Both the position numbers and the translations under genes were made by a program. Shown piece by piece: positions 48,305-56,900 of a DNA stretch of 64,000 nucleotides (within the stretch, counting starts at the first letter, position 1; each line of letters starts with the position of its first letter). Under the pieces are notes generated by a model. The model was not told where the DNA came from and did no database searches. It saw only the letters and a program-made list of their open reading frames with translations. This DNA is from an uncultured Candidatus Poseidoniales archaeon (GTDB taxonomy: Archaea; Thermoplasmatota; Poseidoniia; Poseidoniales; Poseidoniaceae). The DNA lies in contig CAJIZC010000003.1 in assembly GCA_905181785.1 (NCBI GenBank), forward strand, positions 39,645-103,644. Direction: 5' to 3'.

Positions 48305-48694
48305 ATGGCACCAATTTGGCCCTTCGGGAAAAAGAAACAATTGTTGGCTTTGGAAGAAGAAGCACCAAGCCCTATTGTGTATCGCAAAACCGATGATACC
48401 GAACAACAAGATGCGCAAACTGAGCAGCAGCAAGCGGATTACAAAGCGGCCTTGTCTTTTTTTGGCAACGGTGAGGCAAACGTAAAGCGAGCGGAGGAAC
48501 AATCACAACGCTACGACGGCATTGTGGCATCAAGCCAACAAACAACGCCCATTCAACATGAGCCGGAACCAGACTCGGGAATCGAGTGGGTTCATCACAC
48601 CGATGGTTATCATTACCAACGCCAATCTGATGGCTCATTTGACCCCGTTGCTCACGTCCGTGATCAACAAGGTGCTTACCATCCTTATTCGTAA
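48305..48694 (+). CDS. Small Gln/Glu-rich protein with aromatic C-terminus
   Basis: 129 residues from the ATG at 48305; the longer frame from 48143 overlaps the surface-protein gene on the other strand and its extra residues look like antisense shadow. Low-complexity acidic and Gln-rich middle, then a compact aromatic C-terminus (GIEWVHHTDGYHYQRQ) reminiscent of short Trp/Tyr motifs at the ends of other proteins here. No membrane helix. Ends adjacent to the convergent SRAP gene. Function unknown. Confidence 0.55.
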   Translation: MAPIWPFGKKKQLLALEEEAPSPIVYRKTDDTEQQDAQTEQQQADYKAALSFFGNGEANVKRAEEQSQRYDGIVASSQQTTPIQHEPEPDSGIEWVHHTDGYHYQRQSDGSFDPVAHVRDQQGAYHPYS

Positions 48695-49366
48695 TCACCA
48701 AAGGGTTGGAACAGAATCAATCAGGTGAGGTCCGTCGTTTCGAACGGAGTTCACATCGCGGCTCACGACATGCCGATCGATTCGAAGTGGGTCAGGTTGC
48801 GCCCTTAGATCCTCCCCGGCGAGGTACCTTCCGACTTCATCCTTTTCGAGAAGAAGCGGCATCCTGTGGTGGACCTCTCGAACATCCTCATTCGCCTCCA
48901 CGGTCAACAAGGCAAATGATTCGACATGATCGCCGTTAGGGGACGACCAAGATTCCCAAATTGCACCGAGCCAACATGTGCCGCCATCGATGCGCTGGTG
49001 GTACCATGGCACCTTTCCTTGAACCGTGTTCATCCATTCATACCAGCCATCAGCCGGCACCACGCATCTGCGATGAGCCCATGCGTGCTTGAACATTGGT
49101 TTCTCATGAACGGTCTCAGATCGAGCGTTATTTGGTTCATGCGTTGTTGACTTGGCCCACTGCGGTCGCAATCCCCAGCGCATCAGTCGGAAATGCCGAG
49201 GTGCTGCGGACCGTTGACTGAGGCCATTTTCTGTGATGACCGGAACCCAATGCGTCGGGGCTACATTCCAAGAGGGCGTGAAAGGCGTAAGGGCCGAAAG
49301 AGGTTCAGCACCGATCGCCTCTGCAATCTCGATGGGGGGTTGAGCCAATGCGAATCTTCCGCACAT
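48695..49366 (-). CDS. SRAP/HMCES-family protein (YedK-like)
   Basis: 223 residues. Carries all marks of the SRAP family: Cys2 exposed after Met removal (MCGRFAL), NxAR (NNARSET), the WYEW glutamate and HHRMPLLL histidine. These proteins form a thiazolidine crosslink between Cys2 and abasic sites in single-stranded DNA, protecting them during replication. Length is normal. It is the last gene of a leftward run after pheT, 9 bases downstream. Confidence 0.92.
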   Translation of the reverse strand: MCGRFALAQPPIEIAEAIGAEPLSALTPFTPSWNVAPTHWVPVITENGLSQRSAAPRHFRLMRWGLRPQWAKSTTHEPNNARSETVHEKPMFKHAWAHRRCVVPADGWYEWMNTVQGKVPWYHQRIDGGTCWLGAIWESWSSPNGDHVESFALLTVEANEDVREVHHRMPLLLEKDEVGRYLAGEDLRAQPDPLRIDRHVVSRDVNSVRNDGPHLIDSVPTLW

Positions 49367-49375
49367 GACTTCACC

Positions 49376-51124
49376 TCATACAGGATCAGGTAAGGCCCGT
49401 TCAAGTTCTTTGATGTCAAATTCAGCACCACTCAAAGGCACTTTCAGTTCGTAGTGGTTGCCGATGTGAGGGTCCATTTCTCCAAAGCATCCGACGTGGA
49501 TACCGTCGATAACAACCTTGGCTGAACGACCAGTGAGCCATGGTCCCATGCTTCCTCCGAGTGGTTCAATAGAATACGACTCGGCCCCTAAATCCCTCAT
49601 GATGGCTTGGATTCGTCCTCGCACTGCGGCAAATCCACCGTTTTGTTCTGCCACCAAGAAAGCAAACCTGTCACCGTTTTTATGATCTCGAACCACCGTT
49701 CCCAATTCGTAAACGGCTTGAGGCAAATCGTGGTGGCGGTTTGATGCGAGCAATCTGAACAAACCCGGTAAGAGGTATTGGCGAAGCAGGGTATGTTCAA
49801 TCGTGATGGGGTTGGTGATTCTTGTTACATCCCCCATTGCAGGCCATCGCATGGCTTCGAACTGGTCGATGTCGTTGGACAAGGTAAGCGACTGAACCTG
49901 CATGAGCCCAAGCCCTTGCAATGAGTCGCGAATCCGTCGGCGAATATGGCCATCGGGTCGGGGCAGTGCGGTAAGAGGGGCTTTTGGAACATCGCTGCCA
50001 AGGTCTTCGAAACCGTGGCCTATGGCAACATCTTCAACCAAATCAATTGGATGGAGGATGTCGAACCTCCACCGAGGCATCTCGAAGGTCAGAAGATTGT
50101 CGCCTGCTACTACATCTGCCATGTTCTCTGGCTGACGCGCAGGTGCTGCTTCAGCGGGTGCGCGTCCGAGGTAAGCTCCACCCATTCGGTTGATGGCTGT
50201 GCGAATCTCTTCATCGCTCAACGATCTTCCAAGCAAACCATCGAGCAATCTGTCCGTCACCGTGTGGTGCATTGGGGAAGGGTTCGGCAGTGTTTCTTTG
50301 GTGCCATCAAAGCCTGTTACCTTGACTGATTCGATGCTTCCACCGCGCTCTTCAAGTTGGCTTGCAATGAGCATGAGACTGGATTCGCAAGCCCTGCGGT
50401 CCCAACCAGTGACATCGATGAAAAAATCCCTTGTTGTCGAGGTTACCGTCGTGTGGTTGCCGTTGATGATCGGGGGGAAGGAAAGGACTGCGTTGTTTGA
50501 ATCGACGATCACGGGGTACTGTTCCATACCTTCGAGCAGATGAGCGAAATCAACGCCTTTGGGGTGTTGCCCCAATATTTCCGTGATGCTCATTGGACCA
50601 CTCATCGCTAGAGGGGTGAATTTCATGTCGCCGGGAACGGTCATGACACGGAATGGTGGTGCAAGCGTCTCGAGGTCGTGCACGCCAATCGAAGCGCGTT
50701 TGCGCCCTCTTCCCAAAGCGAAGTGCAATTTCTCTTGATGGTCCATCAGGGCTTTGATGAACGCCTCGTTTTCTTCAGGTGTTGAACCGGTGTTCACATT
50801 CCGGACAACAGCACCAAGAATGATCGGACGGACGTGCTCCAGGGATGCATCCACTGACATTTCGATTTGCCCTTCCTGCACGTGAAGAGCGGGTTTTGCC
50901 GCTGCGCCATAGAGGAAAGGGCGAATTGCGCGGGTCAGCGTTTCCCCCGACAATAAATCTGGCCTATCTGGAAAGATCTCAATGTCCAATGTGCGCTCAT
51001 CACAGCCGTCGATGTCCGTTCCAAGGAGTGGTAATTCGTCACCCATTCGTTCAATATCATTGCTGATGCCGTGCGCACTAAGCAATTGAGTGATGAGGGA
51101 TTGTTCGACAGAGATGGTAGGCAT
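49376..51124 (-). CDS. pheT: Phenylalanyl-tRNA synthetase beta subunit, archaeal type
   Basis: 582 residues from the ATG at 51124, preceded by GGTGAT; the ATG at 51148 would overlap the upstream gene's stop. B1/B3-B4 editing modules and the LDIEIFPDRPDLLSGETL region mark the archaeal/eukaryotic PheRS beta branch. B5 (helix-turn-helix, DRLLDGLLGRSLSDEEI) and the C-terminal pseudo-catalytic module (RRRIRDSLQGLGLMQ) follow. Forms an alpha2-beta2 enzyme with PheS, which is not in the window. The start lies 9 bases from the stop of the GltB-like gene, suggesting translational coupling. Confidence 0.92.
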   Translation of the reverse strand: MPTISVEQSLITQLLSAHGISNDIERMGDELPLLGTDIDGCDERTLDIEIFPDRPDLLSGETLTRAIRPFLYGAAAKPALHVQEGQIEMSVDASLEHVRPIILGAVVRNVNTGSTPEENEAFIKALMDHQEKLHFALGRGRKRASIGVHDLETLAPPFRVMTVPGDMKFTPLAMSGPMSITEILGQHPKGVDFAHLLEGMEQYPVIVDSNNAVLSFPPIINGNHTTVTSTTRDFFIDVTGWDRRACESSLMLIASQLEERGGSIESVKVTGFDGTKETLPNPSPMHHTVTDRLLDGLLGRSLSDEEIRTAINRMGGAYLGRAPAEAAPARQPENMADVVAGDNLLTFEMPRWRFDILHPIDLVEDVAIGHGFEDLGSDVPKAPLTALPRPDGHIRRRIRDSLQGLGLMQVQSLTLSNDIDQFEAMRWPAMGDVTRITNPITIEHTLLRQYLLPGLFRLLASNRHHDLPQAVYELGTVVRDHKNGDRFAFLVAEQNGGFAAVRGRIQAIMRDLGAESYSIEPLGGSMGPWLTGRSAKVVIDGIHVGCFGEMDPHIGNHYELKVPLSGAEFDIKELERALPDPV

Positions 51125-51132
51125 AATATCAC

Positions 51133-52713
51133 CTACCGAGCGAACCAATGGGGGAGCGGTCGTTCATAGCCAACCAGGCGCAAACCGCTAATTGCGGCTG
51201 TTTCGTGGTCCAGAGCGCGTAAGTTTTGCCTTTGCAGGCTATCAATGGATTCAACGCCAAGCCTTGACAAAATTTCAGCCAACTCTTGGTGAATGCTTTG
51301 CAGCCAATGGACGAGGTCTTGTGCCTCGGCCATGGGGACTTCACACGCTATGATTTTGATGCCTGATGCCCTTAGGACGGCGACGTCGTGAGCGCTGGCA
51401 GAAAGGCCCAAAAGAACGCCGGCATCGGTGTAAGTTTCTTCGAGGTGTGCTTTTGCCGAACGACCGATAAGCGGTAGCGCTGCTGCTTCTGCGACCCCGC
51501 TGCCGTCTTCAATTCGGGCGAATGCGATGTCTGCCCCGTGGTGCGCTGCTCGAACATGGAGGTTTGTGATTCGCCCCAATGCGTTAAGGAAAGCAAAGGG
51601 TTTGTCTCGACCAAGAAGGGTGCGAACGGCAACCAGAAAGCCGTCAATTTGTTCAGAGTTCATGGCAGGCATGTTATCGAAATCGATCACAGCGCCAGCC
51701 GAGGCAGCCAACAGCTCAGGTGCGTTAGAGAGGTTGTGCTTGTCGAGAAGAACATAGTCCACGCTTCGTGGATTCGAGCGGGCTAAGAACGGCTGCTGGT
51801 TCAACAACTGAACCGCATGGGGTAGGGCATCGCTTGGAAGATGAAGTTCATCACCGTCTTCGATAATGGCCATGAGTGGGAGTGGCAGTGCGCTTGGGGT
51901 TGCCTCTCCGCCCCGCTCGCCTATGAGGGTCACAGTGTCGTAAGTTGCGTAATCAGGAGTGTGGTGCCGCTCGTCCGGCACAAGGCCAACCATTGACAAA
52001 TCCGAAGATGACATTTGACCGCCTTCGCCTTCGATGACGATTGTTTCTGCGGCGGTTAAGCACACTGCATCGCTTGGAACATGCAATTCTTCATCGTTCA
52101 ATTGCTTGTTAATTGCCTTCACTTCTGCGGCTGTCAGAGGGCGCAATGAGACGCCAGGGGGAGGTGTTGGGCATCGCCCGTTGATGATAATTCGACCACC
52201 GCTCATGCCGGCTCCCGGATCGCTGCCAACATCGCCATGAATCACAATCAAGCCGTCGATCATTCCACCGCCTACGCGGGATCCTGCAGCACCTCGGACA
52301 ATGAGCAATCCTCCGGACATGTGAGCGCCTGCATCGTTTCCAGCCCCGTCGAGAATGCTTATCTTTCCGTCGTTCATTGCATAGCCTGCGTAATCCCCAG
52401 CCAACCGTTCACAGACAATCGTATTTCCACGGTTTCCTGCTCCGAGGAATCCGCCAGCATCGCCTTGGAGGGTGAATGTTCCACCGCTGCCAAACGGAGC
52501 CGTCCATGACCCCAAGGTTCCGAGGGCCCTCATCCGTGCGCCTTTTGGAAGGTTTGGGCAAAGGCCGAGTTCTCCATTTTTGGGAACAGGTTCGCCCGCA
52601 TTGGTCCAACCAATGCGAAGAATTGCGTTTTGTTCGGCTGCAGCAATGAGCCGAGGTCCGAGTTTGGAGTTGATGTTGAAGGAGCGGTCAACCACATCAT
52701 GAGCCTCGGCCAT
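51133..52713 (-). CDS. GXGXG-domain/GltB-like protein (divergent glutamate-synthase relative)
   Basis: 526 residues from the ATG at 52713; an upstream ATG at 52818 adds 35 residues of unlikely composition. Residues about 55-200 form a GXGXG beta-helix (repeated DGLIVIHGDVGS and MSGGRIIING turns) as in the C-terminal domain of glutamate synthase and in FwdC. The C-terminal 90 residues (SASAHDVAVLRASGIKIIACEVP, ... ELAEILSRLGVESIDSLQRQNLRALDHETA) resemble the final part of the GltB FMN-barrel. The middle is divergent and lacks the Cys cluster of the 3Fe-4S site and a recognisable FMN signature, and there is no amidotransferase domain. It may use another partner or substrate. Upstream of pheT, same strand. 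Confidence 0.65.
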   Translation of the reverse strand: MAEAHDVVDRSFNINSKLGPRLIAAAEQNAILRIGWTNAGEPVPKNGELGLCPNLPKGARMRALGTLGSWTAPFGSGGTFTLQGDAGGFLGAGNRGNTIVCERLAGDYAGYAMNDGKISILDGAGNDAGAHMSGGLLIVRGAAGSRVGGGMIDGLIVIHGDVGSDPGAGMSGGRIIINGRCPTPPPGVSLRPLTAAEVKAINKQLNDEELHVPSDAVCLTAAETIVIEGEGGQMSSSDLSMVGLVPDERHHTPDYATYDTVTLIGERGGEATPSALPLPLMAIIEDGDELHLPSDALPHAVQLLNQQPFLARSNPRSVDYVLLDKHNLSNAPELLAASAGAVIDFDNMPAMNSEQIDGFLVAVRTLLGRDKPFAFLNALGRITNLHVRAAHHGADIAFARIEDGSGVAEAAALPLIGRSAKAHLEETYTDAGVLLGLSASAHDVAVLRASGIKIIACEVPMAEAQDLVHWLQSIHQELAEILSRLGVESIDSLQRQNLRALDHETAAISGLRLVGYERPLPHWFAR

Positions 52714-52874
52714 AATGAAACGCTGTTGCTTCCCGTCCAAATAGCCTCCCGTAGGGAACCGCTGATTTTGGCCATCTTTGTCGAACTTCAAGCAAGCGGG
52801 GCTCGTGCAAAGAAACATACAAGATTCAACGATTTGTTAATAGAGGGTCTACGAGGGCATCACTACCGAGAACC

Positions 52875-53912
52875 ATGGCCATCAAGGTTGCAATAAACGG
52901 ATACGGAACGATCGGAAAGCGGGTTGCAGACGCTGTCGATGCACAAGACGACATGGAAATAGTCGGCGTGACAAAAACACGGCCAGCCTTTGGTTGCGAC
53001 TTAGCCGTGCGCAAAGGCTACCCAATCTATTGCACCTACGATGATGCAGACCGGATTGCTGCGTTTGCAGATGCTGGCTACACCTGTCACGGTGGACTCA
53101 CTGATTTGCTCAACATCGCCGACATCGTCATCGATTGCTCTCCGGGGAAGGTCGGAGCATCCAACAAAGAAAAGTACCAATCTGCCGGGGTAAAGTGGAT
53201 CTTCCAAGGCGGCGAAAAACACGCTATGACGGGTATGTCTTACACTTCCTCTGCTAACCACGCTCAGAACCTGAATGTTGAGGGCACACGGGTCGTGTCG
53301 TGCAACACCACCGGGCTTTCTCGCACATTGGTCCCGCTTTACGAACACTGCGGCTCATTGTCGGTTGAGTGCACAATGATTCGCCGGGCGGCAGATCCAG
53401 GCGACTCGAGCAAGGGTCCAATCAACGCCATCAAACCGGTGCTCAAGGTCCCCTCTCACCACGGTCCAGACGTCATGACCGTTAAGCCAGAAATCCAAAT
53501 CAACTCGATGGCGGTTGCCGTCCCGACCACACTCATGCACGTCCACGTCATTGTGGCAACCCTTCCTGAAGGGCACGGATTGACCACCGAATCTGTGCTG
53601 TCAATGTGGTCGCAACGCCCTCGGCTCGTCATTATGAACGGAGCGGAAACTGGAATCACAACCACGGCAGAAGTGATGGAGTTTGCCAGAGACATCGGGC
53701 GAAAGTGGGGCGATTTGCATGAGATCTTTGTTTGGGAAGATGGCGTAAAACTTGAAGGAAATACGCTGTACTATTTCCAAGCGATTCACCAAGAATCAGA
53801 CGTGATTCCCGAGAACGTCGACGCCATTCGAGCGTTGATGGGTGTTGAGTCGGATTGGATGGCTTCTGTTGCCAAAACAGATGCAGCCATTTCAGCTTAC
53901 AACCACCTGTGA
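52875..53912 (+). CDS. gap: Type II (archaeal) glyceraldehyde-3-phosphate dehydrogenase
   Basis: 345 residues. Begins with the NAD(P)-binding motif INGYGTIGKRVADAV and keeps the archaeal active site SCNTTGLSR with catalytic Cys143. The distant conserved blocks (QGGEKHAMTGMSYTSSAN; MTVKPEIQINSMAVAVPTT; HLHV-type MHVHVI) are those of archaeal GAPDH, unlike bacterial GapA. Converts glyceraldehyde-3-phosphate to 1,3-bisphosphoglycerate in central carbon metabolism. Divergent from the GltB-like gene with a 161-base gap; next gene starts 75 bases after its stop. Confidence 0.95.
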   Translation: MAIKVAINGYGTIGKRVADAVDAQDDMEIVGVTKTRPAFGCDLAVRKGYPIYCTYDDADRIAAFADAGYTCHGGLTDLLNIADIVIDCSPGKVGASNKEKYQSAGVKWIFQGGEKHAMTGMSYTSSANHAQNLNVEGTRVVSCNTTGLSRTLVPLYEHCGSLSVECTMIRRAADPGDSSKGPINAIKPVLKVPSHHGPDVMTVKPEIQINSMAVAVPTTLMHVHVIVATLPEGHGLTTESVLSMWSQRPRLVIMNGAETGITTTAEVMEFARDIGRKWGDLHEIFVWEDGVKLEGNTLYYFQAIHQESDVIPENVDAIRALMGVESDWMASVAKTDAAISAYNHL

Positions 53913-53987
53913 TTCGCATGCCATACCTTGCCCCGTAGGGGCACAAGCAAGGGGCGTTTTCAAAAGGGTTCGACAGGTCGGAATGGC

Positions 53988-56900
53988 ATGCAAGCACTGC
54001 GCCAACCATTTCTGATGCTTGTTTTGCTGGTCTTTACCTCCCTTTCACCACTTTTGACCGCCGGTTCAGCCGATGCAGAACTTGAGGGCGCAGAACTTCC
54101 TGTGGCACTTTCTGAGGAGCAAAGGCTGGTTCTTGCCAGTTCGATGTGGCACGTAGCAACACCAACACAAACGCTCCGGGTTCCACTGCAACCAGCATCC
54201 GGGCTCCTCAACATGAACATCGGAACTTTCGATCCACTGTTGGGGGAACATCCAGTTCCAGCAAACGGTCTGTTTGATGCTAACGATTTCTCCAGCACAG
54301 GTTTGGCTATCGTTCAACTCCACGCCCATAACGGTCTTATTCTGGACGACTTAATTGCTCGCCACGGATTCACACCCGTCGATTTCATCGGTGATGAAGG
54401 TTGGTTGGTTCGCCTCGCTGAACCGCCAGTTGACTCAATTCGGGCCCTCCACGAAGACGATGATGTTCGCTGGGTTGGCGCACAGCATCCGGGATGGAGA
54501 ATTGATTCTTCATTGGCCAATGGCTTCCACGCAGAACGCCTTACTCTTGTCCCGTCCAGTGACCTTGGGCTTGGAGGCTTCGAGCAATTGAGTCTTGACC
54601 TCATCCGCATGGGTGCGGAAGAGGCATGGTGTGGCGTTGGTGTTTGTGAAGTTCACCTCGAAGCACAGCGATCTCATGCCTTCATCGCCCACGCCGTTCA
54701 AGATGGCAGGATTATTTGGGTCGAACCAGCAGCCGAATTCAACCTGCACAATGCGCTAGCTGCTGCCGCTTCCGGTGTCATCGATGTGCGCAATAACGCT
54801 TCATTCACGCTCGATGGCTCGGGTGAAATGGTTGCCATTGCCGATACGGGGTTGGATCAAGATCACCCCGACCTGACAGGCAGGGTTGCAGCAGTGTACA
54901 CTCAATTTGGACTCGATGCATCGCCCGCCGATTCGAACACAGGCCACGGCACACACATTGCAGTTTCAACCCTCGGAAGCGGTGCAAGCAACACCACTGC
55001 AACAGGAATTGCTCCAAATGCGGATCTTGTGATGTATGCATTGGAACACGATCCCACTGGTGTGTTTGGTCGCATTGGCTCCATTTACGACATGCTTCGT
55101 GACGCCGAACAGATGACCGCTCGCGTCGCCATCAACGCTTGGGGCGCCAACGGAAATTACGGGCAATACACTGCAGATTCACGGTCCGTTGACATTCTCG
55201 TTCACGACAAACCCGACATGCTACCGCTGTTCTCTGTCGGCGACCGTGGCGCACAAGGTGCTTCGCAAGTCACCGCACCGGGGACCGCAAAGAACGTCCT
55301 CGCAATCGGAGCATCTGGCACCGGCGCCACCATTGGGACAGTTGCAACTTTTTCCAGTCAAGGTCCAAGCCTCGACGGACGCATCAAACCCGACTTAGTA
55401 GCGCCAGGCGTTGACCTTTGCTCAGGACGTGCTGAAGAAGCAAAAACCTCCCCTGGTCTTTCATGTTCCACTGAAACTCATGGGAACGGAGCCGACGTTT
55501 ACACCTCGCTTTCCGGCACTTCTCAAGCCACAGCAGTGGCCGGCGGCGTAGCAGCATTGACGCGTCAATTCATCCGTGAAGAAGTTGGAATCAGTGCCCC
55601 GTCGGGGTCGCTCATCAAGGCAGCCATGATCAACGGGGCTCGAGACCTCGGAACGCCGGATGTACCAAACTCAGCAGAGGGGTGGGGTCAAGTCGATCTC
55701 GAGCGCACGGTCCTTCCTGTTTGGGATGACGCATCCCCCACCACCAGCGCTCTTGCCACCTTCATGGACGACAACACGCCGTTGGATGCGGGCTTTGGTC
55801 TCCTTTACGCCTTCAATTTGGATGCCGCTCACGGCATTGACATCACGCTTGCATGGTCCGATGAAGCCGGTTCTGCGAACGCCGCTCAAAGCGAGGCACG
55901 CCTTGTCAACAACCTCGACCTTGTTCTCGTTTCACCTTCGGGGACCGAATGGTACGGGAACAATTTTGCAAACGGGTTTACCACCAGCGCACAGACCATG
56001 GACACCGTGAACAACGTTGAACGAATTAAGATCGCTGCTGGCACCTTGACTGAATCGGGTCAATGGTTGGTGAAGGTTCTCCATCGAGGCGGTACGACCC
56101 AAGACTTTGGGTTGGTTGTCACGGCGGATGCAACGCCAAACCCACAGGCAGATATTTCCCTGTACAACGGCAGCATTATCCCATCATCTCCTGAACCACT
56201 CCGAAATGATTTGATTGCCATTCGTATTGGTTGGATCAACCAGGGCACGCTTGCTACGGGCACGTTCAAGGTGATATTCGAAGATTTAACCACGGGGGAC
56301 ACTCTGTTTGAAGGGGATCGACCTGCTCTTGCAGCAGGGACCATCGATTCACTGCTGATTCAACACCAATTCCTCACTACAGGGCCGCATCAAATGCGCC
56401 TTCGAGTGGACACCAACGATCAAGTGGCAGAGATGAACGATGCGAATACCGGAACGGATAACAACATCTGGGAGCAAGAAGTTGAAGTGACCGCTCTGGG
56501 CGTGCGTGTGGTCGCTTTGAACAACGATGGAACCGTTCCCACGACTTCGGAGGACAGAGAAACTGCTGCTTTGAAAACCTTCGATGTTCGAAACCAAACT
56601 GGGATTGACATCCCGATTCACATTCTTCACGAAGGTACCGGTGAAAAGAACGTTACATTGAGCGTCACCAACGTCCAAGTCCCTCAACCTGGACGTCCGG
56701 ATTTCTTACTTTCTCCAGATGATCTGTGGTCGAAGAGCGTCTCAGAACTTGGCCCGTACACCGTTCAAGGCCAAGGTGAGGTCGGGGATTTCCAACTCCT
56801 CACGATTCATCTGGAAGATGAATACGCAAACCTCGATGACCCTGAAGATCCGAGGTATGCACGCTCTGGAACTTTCATCGTTGATGTGACCGCTCGCTAC

